From Pseudoduganella dura (GTDB lineage Bacteria; Pseudomonadota; Gammaproteobacteria; Burkholderiales; Burkholderiaceae_D), in contig NZ_WNWM01000002.1 of the NCBI RefSeq assembly GCF_009727155.1, forward strand, positions 3,286,001 to 3,350,000: a DNA stretch of 64,000 nucleotides, in the 5' to 3' direction. The position numbers were made by a program, and so were the translations under genes. Positions 41,234 through 49,788 of this stretch are shown here, one piece after another. Positions within the stretch are counted from its first letter, which is position 1, and each line of letters opens with the position of its first letter. The notes under the pieces were generated by a model that was given only the letters and a program-made list of their open reading frames with translations, did no database searches and was not told the DNA's origin.

Positions 41234-43306
41234 ATGTCCAACGCCCCCCGATTCGGCCTGAATGGGCCGCAAAGCGAAGCTGTGCTGTATCTCGACGGTC
41301 CAGCCCTCGTGCTGGCCGGTGCCGGCTCGGGCAAGACGCGCGTCATCACGCAGAAAATCACCTACATGATCGAGGAGCGGGGCTACGATCCCCGCACCAT
41401 CGCCGCGCTCACGTTCACCAACAAGGCCGCGCTGGAGATGCAGGAGCGGGTGGCCAAGCTGCTGAAACAGCCGCGCCAGGCCAAGCAGATCACCATCTCC
41501 ACGTTCCACTCGCTGGGCGTGAAGATCCTGCGGCAGGAGGCGAACCACCTGGGGCTGAAGGACCGCTTTTCCATCATGGACAGCGACGATTGCTACTCGC
41601 TGGTGCAGGACCTGGCGCTCACCACCGACAAGAACCTGATCCGCCGCATCCAGAACGACATTTCGCTGTGGAAGAACGGCCTGGTGATACCGGAACTCGC
41701 GCTGCGCAACGCCAAGGACGAGGACGAGGCGCAGTCGGCGCGCATCTACGCCAGCTACGTGGGCACGCTGTCGGCCTACCAGGCGGTCGATTTCGACGAC
41801 CTGATCCGGTTGCCGGTGGAACTGTTCCGCGACAACGGACCCGTGCGCGACAAGTGGCAGCGCCGCCTGCGCTACCTGCTGGTCGACGAGTACCAGGACA
41901 CCAATACCTGCCAGTACGAGCTGCTCAAGCTGCTGGTCACCGGCATCGGCAAGAAGCCCATGTTCACCGCCGTGGGCGACGACGACCAGGCCATCTACGC
42001 GTGGCGCGGCGCCACCATCGAAAACCTGTCCAACCTGCAGGTCGATTTCCCGGACCTGCGGCTGATCAAGCTGGAGCAGAACTACCGCTCCACCACCCGC
42101 ATCCTGCAGGCGGCCAATGCCGTCATCTCGAACAACCCGAAGCTGTTCGAAAAGTCGCTGTGGTCCGAGCACGGGCTGGGCGAGCCGATCAAGGTGCACG
42201 CGATGCCCACCGAGGAGGGGGAGGCGGACCAGGTGGCGATCATGATCTCGGCAGACCACTTCGAGCGCAAGAACAAGTGGTCGGATTACGCGATCCTGTA
42301 CCGTGGCAACCACCAGGCCCGCATCATCGAGCAGTCATTGCGCAACCAGCGCATCCCGTACACGATCTCGGGCGGCCAGAGCTTCTTCGACAAGGCCGAG
42401 ATCAAGGACATCATCGCCTACCTGCGCCTGCTGGCCAACCAGGACGACGATCCCGCCTTCATCCGCGCCGTGACCACGCCGCGCCGCGGCATCGGCCAGT
42501 CCACGCTGGAAGTGCTGGGCGCCTTCTCGGGCCAGTGGCAATGCTCGCTGTTCGAGGCCGTGTACAAGGGCGGCATCGAAGCCAAGCTGACCGACCGCCA
42601 GCTGCAGCCCCTGCGCGACTTCTGCAATTTCATCAACGACCTGGAAGCGCGCGCCAGCCGGCCCGGCCAGGCCGGCAGCGGCGACAACGCCGCGCAGGTG
42701 CTGGACGACATGATGGAAGCGATCCATTACGAGCACTACCTGTACGACACGCTCGAGGAGCGCGCCGCGCAGGGCAAGTGGCAGAACGTGCTGGACTTCG
42801 TCAGCTGGCTCAAGGAACGCGGCCGCGGCGGCAAGGACGGCGATGGCGAGGAAAAGAACGTACTGGAACTGACGCAGATGGTGGCGCTGATGTCGATGCT
42901 GGAAGGGAAGGATGAAAATCCCGATGCGATCCGCATGTCCACCCTGCACGCATCGAAGGGCCTGGAATACCCGCACGTGTTCCTGGTCGGCGTGGAAGAG
43001 GGCATCCTGCCGCACAAGGGCGATCCGGATGCGCCGGTGGAAACGCTGGCCCAGCGCATCGAGGAGGAACGCCGGCTGATGTACGTGGGCATCACGCGGG
43101 CGCAGCGCACGCTGCAGCTCACATGGTGCAAGAAGCGCAAGCGCGCCGGCGAGCAGGTACACTGCGACGTTTCGCGCTTCATCGCCGAGATGCAGCTGGA
43201 CGTGGGCGACGCCGTGCCGAAGGAAACCGAAGTGATCTCGCCGCGCGAACGCCTGGCCCGCATGAAGGAACTGCTGGCCACCTCGAAACCAAAGGAAATT
43301 ACGTGA
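41234..43306 (+). CDS. rep: Rep/UvrD-family ATP-dependent DNA helicase
   Basis: This 690-residue superfamily-1A helicase has motif I AGAGSGKTR (28-36), motif II LLVDEYQDTN, motif III GDDDQAIYAWRGA, motif IV QNYRS and motif VI IEEERRLMYVGITRAQ. Length and the N-terminal start (FGLNGPQSEAV) fit Rep better than UvrD (about 720) or PcrA. Rep assists replication forks by clearing protein roadblocks. TACAAT at 41162-41167 is a possible -10. slyX overlaps the stop by four bases. Confidence 0.9.
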   Translation: MSNAPRFGLNGPQSEAVLYLDGPALVLAGAGSGKTRVITQKITYMIEERGYDPRTIAALTFTNKAALEMQERVAKLLKQPRQAKQITISTFHSLGVKILRQEANHLGLKDRFSIMDSDDCYSLVQDLALTTDKNLIRRIQNDISLWKNGLVIPELALRNAKDEDEAQSARIYASYVGTLSAYQAVDFDDLIRLPVELFRDNGPVRDKWQRRLRYLLVDEYQDTNTCQYELLKLLVTGIGKKPMFTAVGDDDQAIYAWRGATIENLSNLQVDFPDLRLIKLEQNYRSTTRILQAANAVISNNPKLFEKSLWSEHGLGEPIKVHAMPTEEGEADQVAIMISADHFERKNKWSDYAILYRGNHQARIIEQSLRNQRIPYTISGGQSFFDKAEIKDIIAYLRLLANQDDDPAFIRAVTTPRRGIGQSTLEVLGAFSGQWQCSLFEAVYKGGIEAKLTDRQLQPLRDFCNFINDLEARASRPGQAGSGDNAAQVLDDMMEAIHYEHYLYDTLEERAAQGKWQNVLDFVSWLKERGRGGKDGDGEEKNVLELTQMVALMSMLEGKDENPDAIRMSTLHASKGLEYPHVFLVGVEEGILPHKGDPDAPVETLAQRIEEERRLMYVGITRAQRTLQLTWCKKRKRAGEQVHCDVSRFIAEMQLDVGDAVPKETEVISPRERLARMKELLATSKPKEIT

Positions 43307-43515
43307 ACCCGGAAGAGCAGAACGAAGCGCGCTTCGTCGACATCGAAATCAAGCTGGCCCACCAGGAAGACCTGGTGGAATCGCTGAACGCGCGCATCTA
43401 CGAGCAGCAGAAACAGATCGACGGGCTGGAAGGCATGGTGGCCCGGCTGATCGAGCACATGCGCACGCGCGACACCACGCAGGCGCCGCTCAACGAACGG
43501 CCGCCGCACTACTGA
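43303..43515 (+). CDS. slyX: SlyX family protein
   Basis: This 70-residue coiled-coil protein of unknown molecular role starts at GTG 43303 inside the stop of the helicase gene (GTGA). The heptad pattern RFVDIEIKLAHQEDLVESLNARIYEQQKQIDGLEGMV is characteristic of SlyX, as is the aromatic end PPHY. Ribosome site AAAGGAAA lies upstream, within rep. Confidence 0.9.
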   Translation: MNPEEQNEARFVDIEIKLAHQEDLVESLNARIYEQQKQIDGLEGMVARLIEHMRTRDTTQAPLNERPPHY

Positions 43516-43539
43516 TCCGGACGTCATGACCGCGCACCA

Positions 43540-43578
43540 GTGCCGTTCGTCATGGTCGCGAACCATGACGAACGGCAC
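43540..43578. promoter_or_regulatory. 17-bp perfect inverted repeat upstream of an outer-membrane protein gene
   Basis: GTGCCGTTCGTCATGGT (43540-43556) is followed after CGCGA by its exact reverse complement (43562-43578). A partial further copy of the inner part, GTCATGACCGCG, lies at 43523-43534. No T run follows. It sits 81 bases before the ATG of the outer-membrane protein and could be an operator or a leader hairpin. Confidence 0.6.
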
Positions 43579-43658
43579 ATGCGGTATCGAACCCTGTTTC
43601 CTACACTGGCGCAGCGATGCGGCCGGGCAGTCCGGCGGCACGCCAGTGAAAGGACAAC

Positions 43659-44210
43659 ATGAAACGTTCGATACTCGTTGCGCTGGTCTCCATGCTTTGC
43701 GCTAATTCCGTCTTTGCCCAATCCTACGCCGGCATCTCGCTCGGCAAGCGCGGCACGCAGCAGTGGCGCGAAGCTGCGGGCACCGTGCTGGAACCCACCG
43801 GCCGCGCCGTGCCGGTTACCGTCTACGGCGGCTACAGGTTCACCGACATGCTGGCGCTGGAGGCAGGCTTCGCACGGCTGTCGGACGCCGATTACGCCAC
43901 CACCGGCGGTGAAACGTCGGCCCGGTCCGGCGCGCTGTACCTGGCCGGCAAGGCCACCTTCGCGATCAACGACAAGCTGGCGTGGTACCTGAAGGGCGGC
44001 GTCGCCCGCAATTTCCTGGTGCTGGAAACGCCCGGCGACCGCGAGGAAAAGGCGCACAACTTCCGGCCCATGGGCACCGCCGGCATCGAATACCGCTTCA
44101 CGCCGCGGGTCGCCGCCGTGGCCGAGCTGGCCTCCTACGGCAAGATCGAAACGCCGAAGGCGCGCATGCGGCACAACGTGCTGCAGCTGGGTGCACGCTT
44201 CGATTTCTGA
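43659..44210 (+). CDS. small outer-membrane beta-barrel protein (OmpA/opacity-like)
   Basis: This 183-residue protein has a Sec signal (MKRSILVALVSMLCANSVFAQ, cleavage near 21). Alternating amphipathic strands typical of an 8-stranded barrel follow (YAGISLGKRG, VTVYGGYRFTDMLALEAGFARL, ALYLAGKATFAINDKLAWYLKGGV, AGIEYRFTPRVAAVAELASYG). It ends in the barrel-type aromatic terminus LQLGARFDF. Likely a porin-like or adhesin-like surface protein; function unknown. It converges with the two-component genes and has a large palindrome upstream. Confidence 0.8.
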   Translation: MKRSILVALVSMLCANSVFAQSYAGISLGKRGTQQWREAAGTVLEPTGRAVPVTVYGGYRFTDMLALEAGFARLSDADYATTGGETSARSGALYLAGKATFAINDKLAWYLKGGVARNFLVLETPGDREEKAHNFRPMGTAGIEYRFTPRVAAVAELASYGKIETPKARMRHNVLQLGARFDF

Positions 44211-44216
44211 GCGGGC

Positions 44217-44843
44217 TCAGATCAGTTCCAGCTCGATGCCGCGCAGCACGGCGCGCACCCGGTCGCGTACCCCCAGCTTGGCGAGAATGCTCGACACGTG
44301 ATTCTTCACGGTGCCTTCGCCGCACCCCAGGTTGCCGGCGATCTCGGCGTTGCCGAGGCCGCCGGCCATCAATGCCAGCACTTCCGTTTCCCGCGCGGTC
44401 AGGGATGCCGGGGCCGCCGCCGCGGGCCCGGCGCTGCGGCGGAACGATGCGCGCGTGCGCTCGGTCAGCGCCGGGCGGAACAGCGTCTCGCCCGCCTTCA
44501 CGGCACGGATGCCGTCGGCCAGCCGCTCCAGCGATATATCCTTCAGCAGGAAGCCGCGTGCGCCCGCGCGCATCGCGTCGAACAGCGCATCGTCGTCATC
44601 GAACGTGGTCAGCATGATGGTCGGCGGCAGCGCCGCGGTCTCGCGCAGCAGCTCCACACCGCCGCGGCCGGGCATGCGCACGTCGAGCAGCAACACGTCC
44701 ACCGCCGTCCGGGCCAGCATGCGGCCGGCCTCGATGCCATCGGCCGCCTCGGCCACCACGCGGATATCGTCCGTCAGGTCCAGCAGGCCGCGGATACCGC
44801 TGCGCACCAGCGTCTGGTCGTCGACCAGCGCCACGCGGATCAT
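44217..44843 (-). CDS. NarL/LuxR-family response regulator
   Basis: This 208-residue response regulator has a receiver domain with phosphoacceptor Asp54 (LLLDVRMPGR), Thr in MLTTFDD and Lys in FLLKDI. The C-terminal LuxR-type helix-turn-helix reads LTARETEVLALMAGGLGNAEIAGNLGCGEGTVKNHVSSILAKLGV. An Ala/Pro linker separates the domains. Its start overlaps the stop of the histidine kinase gene by four bases. Targets unknown; the palindrome before the convergent outer-membrane gene is a candidate. Confidence 0.93.
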   Translation of the reverse strand: MIRVALVDDQTLVRSGIRGLLDLTDDIRVVAEAADGIEAGRMLARTAVDVLLLDVRMPGRGGVELLRETAALPPTIMLTTFDDDDALFDAMRAGARGFLLKDISLERLADGIRAVKAGETLFRPALTERTRASFRRSAGPAAAAPASLTARETEVLALMAGGLGNAEIAGNLGCGEGTVKNHVSSILAKLGVRDRVRAVLRGIELELI

Positions 44844-46102
44844 GCCGCGCTCCCCGGCAGGCGCATTTCCAGGGCCAGCCCGCCCGGGGCGCCGGCGGCG
44901 ACATGCAGGTCGCCGCCCATGTCCGTCAACCGCTCGCGCATGCCGCGCAGGCCGTTGCCTTCGACGATTTCCGGCACGCCGCGGCCATTGTCCACCACGC
45001 GTGCAACTGTCATGCCGGCGCTGGTTTCAAGGTGGATCGTCAGCCGCGTTGCCTGCGCATGGCGCAGCGTGTTCGTCACCGCTTCCTGGATGCAGCAGAA
45101 CAGCGTGTGCGCCACGTGCGGCGGATGGCGCGCCGCCTGGTCATCGATATTGAGCTCGGTGCGCAGCGCCGGCAAGCCGGCGCACAGCACGCGCAGGGCT
45201 TCGGCCAGGTCGATGGCGCGGTCCTGGCGCGCGTGGGTGACCACGCCGCGCACCTGCGCCAGCAGGTCCTTCCCCAGTCCGTGCGCGGTACCGAGTGCCG
45301 CCGGGGCGGCACCGCCGGCCTGGCGCAGCGCGAGATCGAGGTGCAGGTTCAGCGCCGTCAGGTGGTGTCCCAGCGTATCGTGCAGGTCGCGCGCGATGCG
45401 CATCCGCTCCGCACCCCGCACCGTTTCGCCGAGCAGGGTCTGGGTGGCCAGTACCTGCGCGTGGGCGGCGGCCAGGGCCACGCGCGACAGGCGTTCGCGC
45501 AGTACCAGGCGGGCCAGGTAGAAGGCGGCACCGATCAGCGTGCGTTCCAGGGACAGGTAGGCCAGCATCGACCAGCGCAGGTCATGCTGCATTCCGCTGG
45601 ACGCCGTGGCGATCAGCGCGCCATCCGTCACGACACCCAGCAGGTATTGTGCGACCAGCCATTTCAGCCCGGTGCGGATCGGCAGCAGCATCGCCAGCTG
45701 CGCCGCGACGAGCAGGTGGAACACCAGCGAATCCATGGCCAGCGCGCAGGCCAGCTGGCCGGCCAGCAGCAGATGGCGCCGGCGTGGCGCGGCGGTGGTG
45801 CAGGCGCCATATGCCAGCGCGGCGCACAGGCCGACCACCGCTATCTTTGCAGCCGCGTACAGGACGAAGGCAAGTGGGGCCACCGCACCCTTTTCGGCAA
45901 GCAGCCCGGCGATCCGGTAGGCGAACAAGCCGATCGGATTATGCAGTTCCACGCGGCCCACGCCCTCCGTCATCACGGCGGCCACGTCGAGCGCCCCGAA
46001 CATCAGCGGCCCGGCCATGGCGATCGCCCAGGGGGGCAGTTGAGGCAGCTTCAGGCCGGCGGGGAATTGGCGCATTGTCGAATCGGCAATCGAAAAGCGC
46101 AT
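44840..46102 (-). CDS. sensor histidine kinase, HisKA_3 (NarX/DesK class)
   Basis: About six hydrophobic segments occupy the first 200 residues of this 420-residue protein, without a large periplasmic domain, so sensing is probably in the membrane. The dimerisation/phosphoacceptor box reads RIARDLHDTLGHHLTALNLHLDLAL. The ATPase domain has an N-box with EAVTNTLRHAQA and a G-box with DNGRGVP and GNGLRGMRERL. The start is uncertain: ATG 46102 is used here, ATG 46075 is equally possible. It pairs with the following response regulator. Confidence 0.9.
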   Translation of the reverse strand: MRFSIADSTMRQFPAGLKLPQLPPWAIAMAGPLMFGALDVAAVMTEGVGRVELHNPIGLFAYRIAGLLAEKGAVAPLAFVLYAAAKIAVVGLCAALAYGACTTAAPRRRHLLLAGQLACALAMDSLVFHLLVAAQLAMLLPIRTGLKWLVAQYLLGVVTDGALIATASSGMQHDLRWSMLAYLSLERTLIGAAFYLARLVLRERLSRVALAAAHAQVLATQTLLGETVRGAERMRIARDLHDTLGHHLTALNLHLDLALRQAGGAAPAALGTAHGLGKDLLAQVRGVVTHARQDRAIDLAEALRVLCAGLPALRTELNIDDQAARHPPHVAHTLFCCIQEAVTNTLRHAQATRLTIHLETSAGMTVARVVDNGRGVPEIVEGNGLRGMRERLTDMGGDLHVAAGAPGGLALEMRLPGSAA

Positions 46103-46168
46103 TGTAGAGTGCAAACGCGGGGCGGTGGCAATCGCGTCGCAGGTGCTCTCAGGTGCTTCCGGCTTCCA

Positions 46169-47479
46169 TCATGCAGCGCTTCGGGCGGCCGGCACCGCGC
46201 CGGCCAGGTGCCGCCCCAGCCGCCGGCCCAGGCACAGCAGTGTCAGCGTGGGCGGCAGGCCCCACGGCGCCGGCAGCACGGCGGCGTCGCACACGTAAAG
46301 CCCCGGCGTGGCGGTTGCGAGATCGGCATCCACCACTTCACCGATCGGCGCCGTGCCGCCCGGGTGGGCGGCAAAGTGATGGCTGGCGAACACGTGCCGG
46401 GCGCCGGCCAGGCGCAGGACGTCGCGCGCGACCGCCACGCCGCGGCCGAATTTCGCCTTGTCCGCTTCCGTCAGCGTCTTGTCGGCCCAGCGCGGGCCCA
46501 CGGCGCCCCCGGCCTCGTCGGCGATCTTCACCATGACCGACAGCGTGCGCGCATGGGCGGCCAGCCGGTCGAAGCGGCCCACCTGCGCGGCGAACGCGCC
46601 GTACATCGGCCGCGGCAAGGTGAGGTCGGCGAACGATATCCCTTCATCCGGCAGCGCCAGGCCGGCCGCCATCGGCACCTCGGCACCGCCGTCGAGATCG
46701 TCGACACTGCCCATCACCGCCACCACCGGATCGCTGAAAAACGGTACCGCCGCCGGCGCCAGCCCGGAGCTGTGCAACAGGCGCGGGCTGCCAATGCCGC
46801 CCGCCGCCAGCACCACGACCGGTGCGCGCACCATGTGCACCGCGCCGGCGGCCGTGACAGCGACACCCGCCGCGCGGCCCTGCTCCACGATCACTTGTTC
46901 CACGCGCGCATCGGGCACCAGTTGCGCACCATGGCGGCAGGCATCGTCCAGGAAATCGCGCGCGGTCCACTTGGCGCCGAACGGGCAGCCGTACATGCAG
47001 CGCCAGCAGCCGGTGCGGCAGATGGCGGGGCGGATCATCTTGTCCAGCTTGCGCCAGCCCAGGCCCAGGTCCTGCGCCGCCGCCATGATGCGTTGCGCCA
47101 TCGGCCCCACCAGGCTGTCGGGCAGGGGGCCGAGCGGCAGCTCGGCGCGCAAGGCCTGTTCGTCGCCGGCCAGGTCGATGCCCAGGCGCGCGAACAGCGC
47201 CGCCGGCGGTGCGGCCGCCGTGGCGAAGTTGACGGTGGAACTGCCGCCGGCGGTGATGCCGCGCACCAGCAGCGAAGCATCGCGGTGAAAGAACGCGCCC
47301 TTGCCGGGTATCGCCGCCATCGCCGCCATCTGCGTCAGCGTACCCGCCAGCGGCGCGGCACCGCCGCGTTCGAGGATCAGCACGCGCGCGCCGGCCGCGG
47401 CCAGCGTGCGGGCCACACTGGCGCCGCCGGGGCCGCTGCCGACGACGATCGCACCGTAATGGGAACGGAAGAAAGACAT
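46169..47479 (-). CDS. GMC-like FAD oxidoreductase with Cys-rich insert
   Basis: This 436-residue FAD-dependent oxidoreductase starts with the Rossmann motif IVVGSGPGGASVARTLAAAGARVLILERG and has GMC-type features (TAGGSSTVNFA, the C-terminal HPGGTAPIGEVVDADL). A Cys cluster CRTGCWRCMYGCPFG near residue 185 resembles the cysteine segment of bacterial cholesterol-oxidase-like and long-chain alcohol oxidase proteins. Substrate unknown. ATG 47479 fits the FAD fold; upstream starts would add unrelated sequence. It is separate from the two-component genes by 66 bases on the same strand. Confidence 0.8.
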   Translation of the reverse strand: MSFFRSHYGAIVVGSGPGGASVARTLAAAGARVLILERGGAAPLAGTLTQMAAMAAIPGKGAFFHRDASLLVRGITAGGSSTVNFATAAAPPAALFARLGIDLAGDEQALRAELPLGPLPDSLVGPMAQRIMAAAQDLGLGWRKLDKMIRPAICRTGCWRCMYGCPFGAKWTARDFLDDACRHGAQLVPDARVEQVIVEQGRAAGVAVTAAGAVHMVRAPVVVLAAGGIGSPRLLHSSGLAPAAVPFFSDPVVAVMGSVDDLDGGAEVPMAAGLALPDEGISFADLTLPRPMYGAFAAQVGRFDRLAAHARTLSVMVKIADEAGGAVGPRWADKTLTEADKAKFGRGVAVARDVLRLAGARHVFASHHFAAHPGGTAPIGEVVDADLATATPGLYVCDAAVLPAPWGLPPTLTLLCLGRRLGRHLAGAVPAARSAA

Positions 47480-47634
47480 GGCGCCATCGTACACCTCGCG
47501 CCGGGAATGACCGGGATGCATTGCTGAAACACCCCTGTTATTATCTTGCATTCATGCTTGCCACCGGGCAGGCGTCCCGTAAAACGGAGCCGGCGACGAT
47601 CTCGGCGGCTGCGACTGGTTGATCGAAAGACGAT

Positions 47635-49785
47635 ATGACCCCACCACGAATGCTCGTTCTCACGGCCAGCCTGGCGCTGGCCTTCATCCCGGCGGCGCAC
47701 GCGGCATCCGCCGCCACGCCCACCGCACAGGCCACCACCGCTTCCGCCCAGGCGACCACGATGAATCCCCTGCTCAAGCCCAGCCCGCTGCCGCTGCAGT
47801 ATCCACTGTTCGACCAGATCCGCAACGAGCATTTCCTGCCCGCGTTCGCGGCCGGCATGGCCGGACAATTGCAGGAAATCGACCGCATCGCCAATGACCG
47901 CGCCGCGCCGACGTTCGAGAACACGATCGTGGCGATGGAGAAAAGCGGCCGGCTGCTGCACCGTGTCTCCAGCACGTTCTCCAACCTGCAGGGCGCCAAC
48001 ACGAACGACACGCTCGACGCGGTCGACCGCGAAATGTCGCCGAAGCTGGCCGCCCACAGCGATGCGATCCACCTGAACCCGAAGCTGTTCAAGCGCGTGG
48101 ACACCCTGTATGCGCAGCGCGGCAAACTGGGCCTGGACGCCGAATCGAAATACCTGCTGGAGCGCTATCACGAGGACTTCGTGCGCGCCGGTGCGAAGCT
48201 GTCGGCGCAGGACAAGGAAAAGCTCAAACGCCTGAACGGCGAGATCGCCACGCTGCAGACGACCTTCACGCAAAACGTGCTCAAGGAAATCAATGCTTCG
48301 GCGCTGGTGGTCGATACGCGCGAAGAACTGGCCGGCATGCCGGAAGCGGCAATCAACGCCGCGGCAGCAGCGGCCAACGAAAAAGGCTTCAAGGGCAAAT
48401 TCCTGGTCGCGCTTCAGAACACCACCGGCCAGCCGCCGCTGGGCGAGCTGACCAACCCGCAGGTGCGCGCGCGGCTGATGGCGGCCTCCCTGGCCCGCGG
48501 CAGCCGCGGCGGCGAGTTCGACAACCGCGAAGTGGTCCGGAAACTGGCGCGCCTGCGCGCCGAACAGGCCCGCCTGCTGGGCTACGAGAACTTCGCCGCG
48601 TATTCGCTGGAGAACCAGACGGCCAAGAACCCGGCCAACGTGAACAAGCTGCTGGGCGAACTGGCCAGGCCCGCCGTCGACAACGCGCGCCGCGAAGGTG
48701 CCGACCTGGCCGCGGTGGCCGGCGGCGCCGTCACCGCGGCGGACTGGGATTTTTATTCCGACAAGGTGCGCGCCCAGCGCTTCGCGTTCGACGAAAAACA
48801 GCTGAAACCCTACTTCGAGCTGAACAACGTGCTGGTCAACGGCGTGTTCCATGCCGCCACGAAGCTGTATGGCATCACGTTCCAGGAACGCAAGGACCTG
48901 CCCGTGTATGACCCGGACGTGCGCGTGTTCGACGTGATCGATGCCGACGGCAAGCCGCTGGCGATCTTCCTGGCCGACCTGTACGCCCGCCCGAACAAGC
49001 AGGGGGGCGCGTGGATGAACGAATACGTGTCGCAGTCGGCGCTGCTGGGCGAAAAATCCGTGGTGGGCAACCACCAGAGCATTCCCAAGCCGCCGGCCGG
49101 CGAGCCCACGCTGCTGACGTTCGATGAAGTAAAAACCATGTTCCACGAATTCGGCCATGCGCTGCACGGCATGTTCTCGAACGTGAAATACCCGCGCTTC
49201 TCCGGCACCAGCGTGCCGCGCGACTTCGTCGAATACCCGTCGCAGGTCAATGAAATGTGGGCCGTGTGGCCGGAAGTGCTGGCCAACTACGCGAAGCATT
49301 ACCAGACCGGCAAGCCGATGCCGAAGGAACTGCTCGACAAGATCACCGCGTCGCGCAAGTTCAACCAGGGTTTCGCCACCACCGAGTACCTGGCCGCATC
49401 GCTGCTGGACCAGAAATGGCACCAGCTGGCGCCGGACGCGATTCCGGCCGACGTGCTGGCCTTCGAGGCGGCCGCGCTGAAGGAAGCCGGCGTCGACTAC
49501 GCGCTGGTGCCGCCGCGCTACCGCACCACGTACTTCTCGCACAGCTTCTCCGGCGGTTACTCGGCCGGCTATTACGCCTACCTGTGGGCCGAGAAGCTCG
49601 ATGCCGAAAGCGTGTTGTGGTTCAAGGAAAACGGCGGCCTGCTGCGCAAGAACGGCGACTGGTTCCGCAAGACGCTGCTGTCGCGCGGCGGTACCGCCGA
49701 TGCGATGGAGCTGTTCCGCAATTTCCGCGGCCGCGATGCCGCCATCGAACCGCTGCTGGAACGCCGCGGCCTGAATGCCAAGTAA
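47635..49785 (+). CDS. M3 family oligopeptidase (Dcp-like), first tandem copy
   Basis: This 716-residue M3 zinc metallopeptidase has motif HEFGHALH at 504-511 and the downstream zinc-ligand Glu in the EYPSQVNEMW helix. A Sec signal (MLVLTASLALAFIPAAHAA) and a Thr/Ala-rich linker precede the catalytic region, so it is probably periplasmic; E. coli Dcp lacks this signal. The C-terminal SFSGGYSAGYYAYLWAEK segment is the substrate-binding Tyr region. A paralogue follows after three bases. Confidence 0.93.
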   Translation: MTPPRMLVLTASLALAFIPAAHAASAATPTAQATTASAQATTMNPLLKPSPLPLQYPLFDQIRNEHFLPAFAAGMAGQLQEIDRIANDRAAPTFENTIVAMEKSGRLLHRVSSTFSNLQGANTNDTLDAVDREMSPKLAAHSDAIHLNPKLFKRVDTLYAQRGKLGLDAESKYLLERYHEDFVRAGAKLSAQDKEKLKRLNGEIATLQTTFTQNVLKEINASALVVDTREELAGMPEAAINAAAAAANEKGFKGKFLVALQNTTGQPPLGELTNPQVRARLMAASLARGSRGGEFDNREVVRKLARLRAEQARLLGYENFAAYSLENQTAKNPANVNKLLGELARPAVDNARREGADLAAVAGGAVTAADWDFYSDKVRAQRFAFDEKQLKPYFELNNVLVNGVFHAATKLYGITFQERKDLPVYDPDVRVFDVIDADGKPLAIFLADLYARPNKQGGAWMNEYVSQSALLGEKSVVGNHQSIPKPPAGEPTLLTFDEVKTMFHEFGHALHGMFSNVKYPRFSGTSVPRDFVEYPSQVNEMWAVWPEVLANYAKHYQTGKPMPKELLDKITASRKFNQGFATTEYLAASLLDQKWHQLAPDAIPADVLAFEAAALKEAGVDYALVPPRYRTTYFSHSFSGGYSAGYYAYLWAEKLDAESVLWFKENGGLLRKNGDWFRKTLLSRGGTADAMELFRNFRGRDAAIEPLLERRGLNAK

Positions 49786-49788
49786 GGA

